Shown here: piece after piece, positions 1-7,975 of the stretch
Layout of the letters: each line of letters starts with the position of its first letter
Numbering within the stretch: position 1 is the stretch's first letter
Translations under genes and position numbers: made by a program
Notes under the pieces: model-generated
The model's input: the letters and a program-made list of their open reading frames with translations, nothing else
The model's database searches: none
Told to the model about the DNA's origin: nothing
Assembly: GCA_035565355.1 (NCBI GenBank)
Contig: DATMSM010000046.1
Coordinates: 1-39,813, forward strand
Length of the DNA: 39,813 nt
Origin: Ga0074130 sp035565355
Lineage (GTDB): Bacteria; Pseudomonadota; Gammaproteobacteria; Burkholderiales; Rhodocyclaceae
Direction: 5' to 3'

Positions 1-30
1 GGGCCGGTGAGGAGGGTGCGTTTCTTTGGG

Positions 31-78
31 TACTTTCTTGCCGCACAGCAAGAAAGTATCTCGCCCGTCCGGGCGAGA
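31..78. repeat. Double-hairpin intergenic repeat downstream of narL
   Basis: Two adjacent perfect inverted repeats are visible. One has arms TACTTTCTTG (31-40) and CAAGAAAGTA (49-58); the other has TCTCGCCCG (59-67) and CGGGCGAGA (70-78). This layout resembles short interspersed intergenic repeats common in beta- and gammaproteobacteria (inference; only one copy is in the window). It lies downstream of narL and could attenuate narXL transcription, but no T-tract follows on the minus strand. A weaker imperfect repeat follows at about 88-109. Confidence 0.5.
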
Positions 79-129
79 CCGGACATTGGCGGTTAGTGAA
101 CTAAACGCCCCTGAGCGAGCCCGAGAGAA

Positions 130-792
130 TCAAGCGCTCTCGCTCTCATTCATCCCATGCTCCACCGCATAAACCGCCACCTGAACCCGCGAGTTCAGGT
201 TGAGTTTCTTCAAGATGTTCTGCACATGAATCTTGACCGTGCTCTCCGCCACGTCGAGATGGCGGGCGATTTCCTTGTTGGATTCGCCTTTCGCCAGGCA
301 CGCCACGATTTCCCTTTCCCGCACGGTTAGCTTGTCGCGTTCTGCTGGCGCTGAGGCGGCCGCCTGCGGCTGGGCGCGGAATTGGGCGACCAGCTTGGCG
401 GTCATGGCGGCGTCGATCACGGCTTCGCCGGCGGCGGCGCGGCGGATGGCGGCGGCCAGTGCATCGCCTTCGATGTTCTTGATCAGGTAGCCGCGTGCGC
501 CGTCGCGCAGGGCCTGGCCTAGCTCTTCGGCCTCTTCGGAGACGGTGAGGATGATGACGGCGCAGGCGGGGTTGTCCTGCAGCAGGAGCAGCAGGGTTTC
601 CAGACCGGAGAGGCCGGGCATGTTGAGGTCGAGCAGGATCACGTCCGGCTTGTGCTGCTGGGCGCGCTTGACGCCTTCGATGCCATCGCCGGCCTCGGCC
701 ACCACCTCAAAGTCGGGCTGCTTCTCGAGCAGCAAGCGTATGCCGGAGCGGAGCAGGGAGTGATCGTCGATAAGGAGGATGCGTATGCTCAT
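130..792 (-). CDS. narL: Nitrate/nitrite response regulator NarL
   Basis: A 220-residue LuxR/FixJ-type response regulator, the cytoplasmic output partner of the NarX kinase. The receiver domain (about 3-120) shows the acidic pair D9/D10, phospho-acceptor D55 in LLDLNMPG, T83 and K105. The LuxR-type helix-turn-helix spans about 155-213 (LTVREREI then NKEIARHLDVAESTVKIHV). Length matches NarL (about 216-220). It starts 11 nt after the narX stop, so it is surely co-transcribed and probably coupled. By family knowledge it activates narK/narG and represses alternative respiratory genes when nitrate is present. No other LuxR-type regulator lies next to a nitrate sensor here, so the NarL assignment is firm. 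Confidence 0.95.
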   Translation of the reverse strand: MSIRILLIDDHSLLRSGIRLLLEKQPDFEVVAEAGDGIEGVKRAQQHKPDVILLDLNMPGLSGLETLLLLLQDNPACAVIILTVSEEAEELGQALRDGARGYLIKNIEGDALAAAIRRAAAGEAVIDAAMTAKLVAQFRAQPQAAASAPAERDKLTVREREIVACLAKGESNKEIARHLDVAESTVKIHVQNILKKLNLNSRVQVAVYAVEHGMNESESA

Positions 793-803
793 GATGGGCT
801 TTC

Positions 804-2762
804 TCAGGCGGCCTGGCGTTCCTGCTGCGGCAGCACGAGGCTGACGCGGGTGCCCTGGCTGGGGACGGATTGAATGGAGAGTCGGGCTTTCAGGCGCGTG
901 GCGCGTTCGTGCATGATGCCCAGGCCGATCTGCTTGCCTTCACCGTGATTCGCGGCGGCGTCCGGATCGAAGCCGATGCCGTCGTCGCTGATGTCGAGTT
1001 CGAAATCGCGACCGTTGACGATGCGCACATTCACCTGGCTGGCCTGTGCATGCTTTCTTACATTCGACAGCGCCTCCTGCAGGATGAACAGCACCTGTAG
1101 TTGCTGTTCTGGCGGCAGCGGGGCGCCGCCGCCTTGCATGTCCAGTGCCACGGGCATGCCGGTCTGACGTTCAAAACGAGAAACCGTATTGATAACGGCG
1201 CTCTTGAGTTCGCCGGCTTCGAGCTTGCTGCGGAAGTTCGCCAGCAGTTCACGCACGTCCTGGTAGCTTTCGCTGATGCCGGTCTGCAGGCGCGGCACGA
1301 TTTCATTGACCTCATCGGTGTCGGCGCGGCGGGCGGCGTCGGCCAGCATCTGCACTTGCAGATTGAGGTAGTTGAGCCCCTGCGCGATGCTGTCGTGCAG
1401 CCCCTGGGCGACGAGATTGCGTTCCGCCGCCACGGCCAGCTGGCGGGCCTGGGCGCTGAGGCGCAGATTTTCCAGTGCGACACCGAGCCGTTGGCCGAGT
1501 GTTTCAAGCAACTGGATTTCGCTGGCGGGCAGATCCTGGGGCGTAGCGAACTGCAGCGAGAAGGAGCCAAGCACGTCCTGCTGCGTCATGATGCGGAACA
1601 CGGCGAGGCCGCGAAAACCGTCGCGCACGCAGTTCAGCGGCTGCGCTTCCGGCGCTGAGACCTTGCTGAAGTCGCGGATCACGACCACACCCTGGCGGGT
1701 GGCGGCGCCGCAGAAACAGGCATCGACCTTCATGCAGTGTTCCTGTTCCGCCAGCTCGCTCGACAAGCCGGCCGAAACCACCATATGCATCTGCTCGCCG
1801 CTCGGGTCGATGACACGGATGCTGCCGCCCCCCGCGCCGAACTGCTTCATCACGCGTTCCAGAAAACCCCGGCACATGCTGTCGATATCGCCAGGCTGGT
1901 TGAGAAAGGCGGCAATGTCGTAGAGCGCGGTGAGCTCGCGGTTCTGGGCAGCGAACTGTTCGGTCTTCTTCTGTACCCGGGCTTCGAGGTCAGCGTAGAG
2001 CCCCTGGAGTTCGGCCGCCATGCGGTTGAAGCCCTGGGCCAGCACGCCGAATTCGTCATTGCTCTCGACCGGCAGGCGCGTGGAGAAATCGCGTGCGGCC
2101 ATGCGCTGCAGGCCGTTCTGGAGTTGCAACACCGGCACGATGATCCACAGGTAGAGCAGGTACACCATCGCCAGCGTGCCGGCGCAGGCGATCACGATCA
2201 GCACACCTTGCGACATGCGCAGGAGCGAGGTCTTGCCTGAATTGTCGCTCTCGATCAGCTTGACCAGATGATTGGCCTGTTCGATAAAGGCCGGCAGTGC
2301 ACCCAGATAGACCGCTACCTGTCCATCCTGGCCTTCCAGGCCGCTCAGGGCCGCCGGCTTGAGCTCGGTCTCCCACAGGACGGTGACGGTGTGCATCTGC
2401 GCCTGCACGTCGGCATCCAGCGGCAGGAACAGGGGGCGTATCGGGTTGCCGTGATGCAGGCCGGCCAGCGTCTCTTCCATCAGAGCAATTTCCTCCCTGA
2501 CGAGATGGCGATTCATTTCCTCAGGCTGCACCAGATGCAGGCCGATGCGGCTGGCGCGCATGCGCAGGCTGCCGGTGTCGTTGATGGCCGCTGCCGCACC
2601 CTCGAGCTGCCAGGACAGCCACAAGGTACCGAAGATCATGAATAGCGCGACCACCAGCGCGCCTATGGAGGCGGCCAGTATCCGGGTGGACAGCCGGTTG
2701 CGTAGTGCCGGCGCCGGCAGGGGCGGCAGCGTAGGGCTGCCTGATGTATGAGTCTCGGTCAT
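804..2762 (-). CDS. narX: Nitrate/nitrite sensor histidine kinase NarX
   Basis: A 652-residue inner-membrane sensor kinase. In order: TM1 at about 28-50; a periplasmic sensor beginning with a P-box-like stretch (NDTGSLRMRASRIGLHL, about 61-77) that binds nitrate in NarX/NarQ; TM2 in the segment GVLIVIACAGTLAMVYLLYL; HAMP; a GAF-like central module with the NarX-type cysteine cluster (CMKVDACFCG); a HisKA_3 phospho-acceptor helix (LHDSIAQGLNYLNLQ); and an HATPase domain (DISDDGIGFD, GLGIMHERA). The open frame extends 88 codons further upstream, but that part crosses the divergent gene's coding and looks non-coding. The ATG at 2762 opens MTETHT and precedes the first TM by a normal distance. 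Operon narX-narL. Confidence 0.94.
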   Translation of the reverse strand: MTETHTSGSPTLPPLPAPALRNRLSTRILAASIGALVVALFMIFGTLWLSWQLEGAAAAINDTGSLRMRASRIGLHLVQPEEMNRHLVREEIALMEETLAGLHHGNPIRPLFLPLDADVQAQMHTVTVLWETELKPAALSGLEGQDGQVAVYLGALPAFIEQANHLVKLIESDNSGKTSLLRMSQGVLIVIACAGTLAMVYLLYLWIIVPVLQLQNGLQRMAARDFSTRLPVESNDEFGVLAQGFNRMAAELQGLYADLEARVQKKTEQFAAQNRELTALYDIAAFLNQPGDIDSMCRGFLERVMKQFGAGGGSIRVIDPSGEQMHMVVSAGLSSELAEQEHCMKVDACFCGAATRQGVVVIRDFSKVSAPEAQPLNCVRDGFRGLAVFRIMTQQDVLGSFSLQFATPQDLPASEIQLLETLGQRLGVALENLRLSAQARQLAVAAERNLVAQGLHDSIAQGLNYLNLQVQMLADAARRADTDEVNEIVPRLQTGISESYQDVRELLANFRSKLEAGELKSAVINTVSRFERQTGMPVALDMQGGGAPLPPEQQLQVLFILQEALSNVRKHAQASQVNVRIVNGRDFELDISDDGIGFDPDAAANHGEGKQIGLGIMHERATRLKARLSIQSVPSQGTRVSLVLPQQERQAA

Positions 2763-2792
2763 TTGACCAGCTTCCCGGTAGATTTCCGTATC

Positions 2793-3200
2793 ATGCGGGG
2801 ACGACTCATCCTGACAGCTTACATTGTGGATTATCTTGTCCTGCGTCAAGTTCACGTTGCGCTGGCCGTCGCCAGCCTGTTGATGTTTGTCGCGCGCGGC
2901 ACGCTCCTGCTGGCCGCACGCCCGATTCCGCGCCCCTTGCGCTGGTTGCCGCATCTCAACGACACCCTGCTGCTGGCAGCAGCCATTACGCTGGCCGTCT
3001 GGAGCAGCCAGTACCCCTTCCAGCAAGCCTGGCTGACCGCCAAGCTGGGCGCGCTCGTCGTCTATATCCTGCTCGGCCGGCAGGCTTTGCGGCGCGGCAT
3101 TTCAAGCGCCCAACGCCTGCCCTGGCTGATTGCCGCACTGGCTGCGATTGCCTATGTTTTTGCGGTGGCGCTGACGCGTTCTCCGCTGCCCTTGCGCTAA
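2793..3200 (+). CDS. SirB2-family inner-membrane protein
   Basis: About 135 residues with four hydrophobic helices. The sequence contains the SirB2-type pattern: YLVLRQVHVALA near the N-terminus, LPHLNDTLLL, QYPFQQAWLTAKLGALVVYI and a terminal ALTRSPLPL. SirB2 proteins are small membrane proteins of unclear function, often near regulators or quinone/heme genes. The start is uncertain. An ORF start at 2748 would overlap narX. The ATG at 2793 and a GTG at 2826 are both possible, and the GTG fits the family N-terminus best, but neither has a strong Shine-Dalgarno sequence. The gene is divergent from narX, and its last bases overlap the convergent carbonic anhydrase stop (3197-3200). Confidence 0.78.
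   Translation: MRGRLILTAYIVDYLVLRQVHVALAVASLLMFVARGTLLLAARPIPRPLRWLPHLNDTLLLAAAITLAVWSSQYPFQQAWLTAKLGALVVYILLGRQALRRGISSAQRLPWLIAALAAIAYVFAVALTRSPLPLR
2836..2849 (-). promoter_or_regulatory. Weak FNR-like box upstream of narX
   Basis: TTGTC-CTGC-GTCAA resembles the FNR/DNR box TTGAT-N4-ATCAA, with the TTG and CAA cores intact. Its centre lies 80 bp upstream of the narX ATG. If it sits at -41.5, transcription would start near 2801, with a poor -10 (CAGGAT) on the minus strand. It is inside the 5' part of the sirB2-like gene. The match is modest and may be chance. Confidence 0.25.
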
Positions 3201-3844
3201 GCAGCCGCAGCAGGCCGGGCGAGCGGCTCGAAGGTGCCCGATTCGGGCGCATAGGCAAACAGGGCTTCCGCATCCGAATCGAAGTACCAGCCGTGCAGTG
3301 TCAGGCTGCCATCATTCATGCGCTCGGTGACCCAGGGGAAGCTTTCCAAGTTCTTCAGGGAGACCAAGATGGCGGCGAGTTCGCAGGCCTGATAGCGTTG
3401 GGCCAGCGGGGCATTGGCCAACTTGCGGCGTACACCGTACTTGGCCGGATCGGCGATATTGGCCCAGCGCCCGAGGAAGTCGGTACCGCCAGCGCTGGGA
3501 AACTGCCCGTCCATGATCGCGCGTATGCTGCGACAAGCACTGTGGCCGAGGACGATGATGCGCTTCACCTTGAGCTGTGTGACCGCGAACTGGAGTGCCG
3601 CCGGAACGCCCTGATGACCATTGCTGCCGCCATACGAGGGGACGAGGCTGGCGATATCGCGGATATTGAAGATATCACCGGGCTCGCAGGCCAGGAGTTG
3701 CGCCGGTTCGACGCGCGAATCGCAACAGCCGATAACGAGCGTTGTGGGATCTTGTTCCTCGAGCAGACTGCGGTCTGATTGAGGGTTGATGCGATTGCTC
3801 TGCAAAGGCTGGAAGCCGTCTATGAAACGTTCGATGTCGTGCAT
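3197..3844 (-). CDS. Beta-class carbonic anhydrase (distal tandem copy)
   Basis: A 215-residue cytoplasmic beta-carbonic anhydrase, interconverting CO2 and bicarbonate with a Zn(II) centre. Zinc ligands are C40, H101 and C104, with the catalytic D42/R44 dyad in GCCDSRVEP. It is clearly paralogous to the upstream copy at 4056-4712: the N-termini are near identical (DIERFIDGF), and both share ALQFAVTQLKV, SLKNLESFPWV and LTLHGWYFD. Unlike that copy, the usual GHSxCGG is GHSACRS, so the glycine pair after the third ligand is lost while all ligands remain. SD GGAG precedes the ATG by 9 nt. A 211-nt gap separates it from its paralogue, so it may have its own promoter. Confidence 0.92.
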   Translation of the reverse strand: MHDIERFIDGFQPLQSNRINPQSDRSLLEEQDPTTLVIGCCDSRVEPAQLLACEPGDIFNIRDIASLVPSYGGSNGHQGVPAALQFAVTQLKVKRIIVLGHSACRSIRAIMDGQFPSAGGTDFLGRWANIADPAKYGVRRKLANAPLAQRYQACELAAILVSLKNLESFPWVTERMNDGSLTLHGWYFDSDAEALFAYAPESGTFEPLARPAAAA

Positions 3845-4055
3845 GCAAATTTTCTCCGTGGAGCTTGCCGCCGCTTGGCGGCATGGATCGGCTTGAACTC
3901 TCCAGGCGAATAGTGGAGTTCACGTCGATCCGCTTATGTTCTTGACGTCATAATGTTGCATCCTGCGCGCAACTTTTGTGCTGGTGCCTAGGATACTGGT
4001 CTCGAACGGATCTTCACGGCAAAAGTTTTTGATCTTTGGATAAGCCTGCTTTTCC
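3845..4055. other. 211-nt spacer between tandem carbonic anhydrase genes
   Basis: No credible gene is seen. The spacer is AT-richer than its surroundings and contains an imperfect hairpin (GAACTCTCCA near 3895 with TGGAGTTC near 3915). Possible minus-strand promoter-like AT stretches (ACATTATGAC near 3949) lie upstream of the distal copy. No convincing terminator follows the proximal copy. Confidence 0.4.
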
Positions 4056-4712
4056 CTAGACAGCGACACCCAGCGGACACACCAGCGGCAGAAATGCATC
4101 CGCGCGCGGTGCATAGGCGAGCAGGGCGCCGGCTTCCATGTCGAAGTACCAGCCATGCAACGTGAGCCCGCCTTCGTGCATGCGTTCGGCCACCCAGGGA
4201 AAGCTTTCCAGGTTCTTCAGCGAGACGAGGATGGCTGCCAGTTCGCAGGCGCGATACTGATCGGCGGCCTTGGTCTGACCGAGCCGGCCTAGCACCCCGT
4301 ATTTGGCCGGGTCGGCGATGCTGACCCAGCGCCCGATAAAGTCCGTGCCTTCGCTGCTCGGGAACTGCTCGTCCATGAGCGCACGGATGCCGCCGCAGCC
4401 GCTGTGGCCGAGCACGATGATGCGCTCGACCTTGAGCTGGGTGACGGCAAACTGCAGGGCGGCGGAAACACCCTGGCGACCGTTGCTGCCGCCACAGGGC
4501 GGCACCAGATTGGCGATATTGCGGATGGTGAAGATGTCGCCGGGATCGCAGCCCAGCAGCAGGGACGGCTCGACGCGCGAATCGCAGCAGCCGATGAGCA
4601 GCGTGCTCGGGTGCTGGCCCTGCTTGAGCCCGCGATAGAGCTCGGGATTGCGCTCGAAATACTGGCGCTGGAAGCGCTGGAAACCGTCGATGAAACGTTC
4701 GATGTCCTGCAT
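4056..4712 (-). CDS. Beta-class carbonic anhydrase (moaA-proximal copy)
   Basis: A 218-residue beta-carbonic anhydrase with canonical zinc ligands C42, H103 and C106 and dyad D44/R46 (GCCDSRVEP, GHSGCGGIRA). It starts 11 nt after the moaA stop with SD AAGGA, so it belongs to the nar-moaA transcript. Its paralogue lies directly downstream. Carbonic anhydrase behind moaA is a recurrent arrangement in denitrifier nar loci (family knowledge, not tested here). It could supply bicarbonate or buffer CO2 from respiration. It is not a SulP-fused type and has no signal peptide, so it acts in the cytoplasm. Confidence 0.93.
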   Translation of the reverse strand: MQDIERFIDGFQRFQRQYFERNPELYRGLKQGQHPSTLLIGCCDSRVEPSLLLGCDPGDIFTIRNIANLVPPCGGSNGRQGVSAALQFAVTQLKVERIIVLGHSGCGGIRALMDEQFPSSEGTDFIGRWVSIADPAKYGVLGRLGQTKAADQYRACELAAILVSLKNLESFPWVAERMHEGGLTLHGWYFDMEAGALLAYAPRADAFLPLVCPLGVAV

Positions 4713-4723
4713 GCGCCTTTCCT

Positions 4724-5761
4724 TCAGCCGCCGGTCTGCGACATGAAGCGCACGATCTTTTCCGGCCGTGTGTTGAACTCGTGGCGTTCGGGTTTGCGTG
4801 TGATGGCTTCGCGGATATGCCGGCGCAATTCGGTGTCGCTGGCGCCGGCGCGCAGCAGCATGCCGAGATCCAGCTTGTCTTCCTGGCCGAGGCAGAGATA
4901 GAGCGTGCCATCCACACCCAGGCGCACACGATTGCAGGCAGCGCAGAAATGTTGCGACATGGGCGTGATGACGCCCAGGCTCATGCGTTGGTCGGTGCTG
5001 ATCCAGTAGCGCGCGGGCCCGGCGCCGGCCCCCATGACTTGCGGCAGCAGGCCATAGCGATCCGCCATGCGCTGGCCGAGCGTGCTGAGATCGACATAGG
5101 CGGTGCGTTTGGCCTGCCGCCCGGTGTCGCCGACCGGCATGGTTTCGATCAGGCGCAGGATGAAGCCGTGCCGCATGGAGAACTCGACCATGCGCTCGAC
5201 TTCGGCCTCGTTTACATCGGCCTGTACCACCATGTTCAGCTTGATCGGGTCGAAGCCGGCCGCCTGTGCAGCGGTGAGCCCTTCCAGCACGTCGGCTAGG
5301 CAGTCGCGCCCGGTGATGCGTGCAAAGCAGCTGGCGTCCAGGGTATCCAGGCTGATATTGAGGCGCTGCACGCCGGCCTGGCGCAAGGCAACGGCATGGC
5401 GGGCGAGCTGGGTGCCGTTGGAGGAGAGGGAGAGATCGGCGAGGCCGGGCAGCGCGGCAATGCGGCCGGCGAGGTCTGCGATGCCACGGCGCAGCAGCGG
5501 TTCGCCGCCGGTTAGGCGCACCTTCTGTACGCCAAGTCCGACGAAGAGGCCGATGAGGCGGCTCATTTCTTCGTGTCTGAGCCAGTCGGCAGGTTCCTCA
5601 TAGCCCTTGAAACCCTTGGGCAGGCAGTAGGTGCAGCGCAAGTCGCAGCGGTCGGTGACGGAGACGCGCAGATAATCGATGCGGCGTCCGAAGCTGTCGA
5701 TGAGGGCGGTGGTGGGGTGCGGTGCGTTCATGATTTGATTGTGTGTCGTGAAGTGCTGCAC
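4724..5761 (-). CDS. moaA: GTP 3',8-cyclase MoaA (molybdenum cofactor biosynthesis)
   Basis: A 345-residue radical SAM enzyme that converts GTP to 3',8-cyclo-GTP, the first step of molybdopterin synthesis. The N-terminal [4Fe-4S]/SAM motif is CDLRCTYC (CxxxCxxC). A second cluster motif, FCAACNRVRL followed by a third Cys in LYLCLG, binds substrate. The C-terminus ends in Gly-Gly, which MoaA requires. I choose the GTG at 5761 because AGAGGA sits 6 nt upstream, whereas the ATG at 5731 (MNAPHP) has no Shine-Dalgarno sequence; homologues could start at either. Its place after the nar genes ties cofactor supply to nitrate reductase expression. Confidence 0.95.
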   Translation of the reverse strand: MQHFTTHNQIMNAPHPTTALIDSFGRRIDYLRVSVTDRCDLRCTYCLPKGFKGYEEPADWLRHEEMSRLIGLFVGLGVQKVRLTGGEPLLRRGIADLAGRIAALPGLADLSLSSNGTQLARHAVALRQAGVQRLNISLDTLDASCFARITGRDCLADVLEGLTAAQAAGFDPIKLNMVVQADVNEAEVERMVEFSMRHGFILRLIETMPVGDTGRQAKRTAYVDLSTLGQRMADRYGLLPQVMGAGAGPARYWISTDQRMSLGVITPMSQHFCAACNRVRLGVDGTLYLCLGQEDKLDLGMLLRAGASDTELRRHIREAITRKPERHEFNTRPEKIVRFMSQTGG

Positions 5762-5783
5762 CGCTATTCCTCTCAGGAGCTAG

Positions 5784-6368
5784 TCACTCCGACGGAGGCT
5801 GACTCAGCATATGGGTCAGCCCGGCAATCAGGTCGGATTGCGTCACGATGCCGACCAGCTTGCCGCCGGCATTCACCACCGGGATGTGGCGCAGCCCGGT
5901 GTCGGAAAGCATGGGCACCAACTCGGCCAGTGGCATGTCGGCAGGGACGGTGCGCGCCGGCTTGCTCATCAGCGTGGCGACATCCTGGTCCATGACGATA
6001 TTGGCTCGGTTCGTCAGATCTTCGGGCAGCGTGTGCCAGGCCAGGCCGAGATGCTTGAGAAAATCAACCAGCGCGATGACGCCGACGACCACGCCATTTT
6101 CAACCACCGGCAGGGTCTTGACCTTGTTCTCCTGCAACCTGCGCCAGGCGCGCTTGGCGCTGTCTTCGGGGGCCAGGGTGACCAGCTCCTTGGACATGAT
6201 GTCGCGCACAAGCACCTTGTGCACCTGGCGGTAGACCGCCCTGGACGAGACCCAGACTTCGAGCGGAGGGGCCGCTTTCCGCAGCCGGGACAAGCGCCAC
6301 AGCAACATTGCCGAGAGCGCGCCCAGCAGGCTGATGGCAATCGCTTGCCAATCCAGTGCCGGGTCCAT
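5784..6368 (-). CDS. Membrane-anchored CBS-pair protein of the nar operon
   Basis: 194 residues: one N-terminal TM helix (about 7-24, AIAISLLGALSAMLLW), a short basic linker (RLSRLRK), then two CBS domains (about 50-110 starting VRDIMSKEL, and about 125-185 with VATLMSKPARTV and LVGIVTQSDLI). CBS pairs bind adenine nucleotides or SAM and act as energy sensors. The ATG at 6368 lies 2 nt after the parvulin stop without a clear SD, suggesting translational coupling; the longer frame above it is implausible. Role unknown. Context suggests regulation of the reductase or transporter at the membrane (inference). Confidence 0.85.
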   Translation of the reverse strand: MDPALDWQAIAISLLGALSAMLLWRLSRLRKAAPPLEVWVSSRAVYRQVHKVLVRDIMSKELVTLAPEDSAKRAWRRLQENKVKTLPVVENGVVVGVIALVDFLKHLGLAWHTLPEDLTNRANIVMDQDVATLMSKPARTVPADMPLAELVPMLSDTGLRHIPVVNAGGKLVGIVTQSDLIAGLTHMLSQPPSE

Positions 6369-6370
6369 GA

Positions 6371-7117
6371 TTACTGCACCAGCGGACTGTCGGCGCCTTC
6401 GAGCGTGATGCCTTCGATGCGCGCGCGACCGACCAGCAGTTGCAGATATTGCCGCCATGCGGCTTCGCGTCGCGCCGCGCTGAGGGCGTTGGCGATCTGC
6501 GCTTCAAGCTGCTCGAAGGGCAGCAGCCGGCCTTCGACGCGCCGTGCCACCTTGACGATATGCAGGCCGAAGCGCGATTCGAGCAGGCGCGGGAAGATGC
6601 TGTCGGGCGCCATGGCGAAGACGACCTTCTCGAACTCGGGCACGGTGTCGCCGCGACTAAGCTGACCGAGACTGCCGCCGACCTCGCCCGAAGGGCAGTT
6701 CGACTGGGTACGCGCCCGCTCGGCGAAGACGGCAGGATCGGCCAGCACTTCGGCCAGGGTCTTCTCGGCGCGCTTGCGCAGAGAGTCCAGATCCACATTC
6801 GGCGTAACCTGAAAAAGGATGTGGCTGGCCTCGACCAGTTCGCCGACAGTGAAGCGCTGCGGATGGGCGGCGTAATGACGCTCGCATTCGCTGCGCTCCG
6901 GCGGGGCGGTGGGTACGGCCTGCTCCAGCAATGCCGCGATCACGGCCTCCTCGTCCACACCGGCGATGCCCAATTGGGCGGCTTCGTCGAGCAGGACATG
7001 GCGCAGCACCACGGCGGTGGTGGCGCGTTGCAGAGGATTCGGTGCGTCGCGATGATGGTCGAGTTCGCGCTCGACTTCCTCGTCGGTGAGCTCATGGTTG
7101 TTGACGATGACGGGCAT
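6371..7117 (-). CDS. Parvulin-type peptidyl-prolyl isomerase of the nar operon (NifM/PpiC-like)
   Basis: A 248-residue protein with no signal peptide, hence cytoplasmic. An N-terminal helical SurA/NifM-like region (1-95) precedes a rotamase domain (about 105-205) with EASHILFQV, CPSGEVGGSLGQLSRG and VPEFEKVVF. Parvulins assist folding of client proteins. An isomerase in this position (after narI, before moaA) is known from Pseudomonas-type narK1K2GHJI operons, so the likely client is the NarGH complex (inference). A strong SD (AAGGAGAG) lies 5 nt before the ATG. Confidence 0.92.
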   Translation of the reverse strand: MPVIVNNHELTDEEVERELDHHRDAPNPLQRATTAVVLRHVLLDEAAQLGIAGVDEEAVIAALLEQAVPTAPPERSECERHYAAHPQRFTVGELVEASHILFQVTPNVDLDSLRKRAEKTLAEVLADPAVFAERARTQSNCPSGEVGGSLGQLSRGDTVPEFEKVVFAMAPDSIFPRLLESRFGLHIVKVARRVEGRLLPFEQLEAQIANALSAARREAAWRQYLQLLVGRARIEGITLEGADSPLVQ

Positions 7118-7132
7118 GTGTCTCTCCTTGAA

Positions 7133-7279
7133 TCAGTAGCGGGGCATGGCGCCTTGCACCAGCAGCCAGCCGTTGCGTTGCTGTATGTCGCTTGCGCTTT
7201 CCGCTGATGCCTCGGCCACGCCCCTCAGGGGGGAGGGCGCTAGGCCGAGGCGGCGGAAAAGGGTGCGCAGGGCGTCCAT
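7133..7279 (-). CDS. 48-residue small protein between narI and the parvulin gene
   Basis: Read directly from the minus strand: an ATG at 7279, nine bases after the narI stop codon, opens 48 codons starting MDALRTLFRR and ending LLVQGAMPRY, with TGA at 7133-7135. Third positions are strongly G/C like the neighbours, and the frame exactly fills the narI-parvulin gap, leaving 15 nt before the next ATG. There is no SD, so translation would rely on coupling to narI. The N-terminus is a short amphipathic basic helix. No family is recognised. It is too short for a standard ORF scan. Confidence 0.5.
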   Translation of the reverse strand: MDALRTLFRRLGLAPSPLRGVAEASAESASDIQQRNGWLLVQGAMPRY

Positions 7280-7288
7280 GGCGCTGAC

Positions 7289-7975
7289 TTAACGCGGGCG
7301 AACCAGTTGCCAGGCCCGGCCCAGATAGGTGACCGAGGCGAATCCGCTCCACACATGCACGAGGCGGGTGAAGGGGAAGATCAGGAACAGGGTCATGCCC
7401 ATGAACAGGTGCGCCTTGAACAGCAGCGGAGCGGCGGTGATGGCGGAAGCGCCGGCCAGTCCTTGCAGGGTGAACACGGATTGCGCCCAGATCATCAACT
7501 GCACCATCATGTGTCCATCCATGTGGCTGGCGGACTCGAAGATGGTGGCCAGGCCGAGCAGCAGCGTGACAAGGATCCATGGCATCAGCAGGCGGTCGCC
7601 CGGCTTCCTGGCGAAGGCGAGGCGATCGCTGCTGCCGCGCCGGGCGAGCAGGATCACGAGGCCGACCAGGGCGAAACTGCCCATGATGCCGCCGGCGGTC
7701 ATGGCGAAGGCCTGCTTGAAGCTGTGCGATATCCCCAGCGCATCCCACAGTGCCACCGGCGTCAGCAGCCCGACCAGATGGCCGAAGAAGAGGCCGATCA
7801 CGCCGATGTGGAAGAGGATGTTGCCGATGCGCAGGCTGCCGCGATGCAGCACCTGCAGGCTGTCGCTTTTCCAGGTGTATTGCTCGCGTTCAAAGCGTGC
7901 CAGGCTGCCGAAGAGAAAGACCGCCAACGCAATGTAGGGATAGATCCCGAACAGGAAGGTGTGAAGATGGCTCAT
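7289..7975 (-). CDS. narI: Respiratory nitrate reductase gamma subunit (cytochrome b) NarI
   Basis: 228 residues with five TM helices. NarI is the diheme b membrane anchor that oxidises quinol and passes electrons to NarH. Histidines suited to heme ligation are in HIGVIGLFFGHLVGLL and, near the C-terminus, KAHLFMGM and RLVHVWSGF, matching the family's pairs. The ATG at 7975 overlaps the narJ stop (ATGA), with AAGGAG 7 nt upstream. The longer upstream frame is only narJ read out of frame. Length is typical (about 225). Confidence 0.96.
   Translation of the reverse strand: MSHLHTFLFGIYPYIALAVFLFGSLARFEREQYTWKSDSLQVLHRGSLRIGNILFHIGVIGLFFGHLVGLLTPVALWDALGISHSFKQAFAMTAGGIMGSFALVGLVILLARRGSSDRLAFARKPGDRLLMPWILVTLLLGLATIFESASHMDGHMMVQLMIWAQSVFTLQGLAGASAITAAPLLFKAHLFMGMTLFLIFPFTRLVHVWSGFASVTYLGRAWQLVRPR

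Noticed and set aside
11..30. Possible short coding start before the first repeat
   Set aside because: No open frame of useful length; hairpins dominate the region.
2763..3026. N-terminal extension of NarX upstream of 2762
   Set aside because: The extension is antisense to the SirB2-like gene, low in hydrophobicity and lacks homology; a NarX start at 2762 gives the normal layout.
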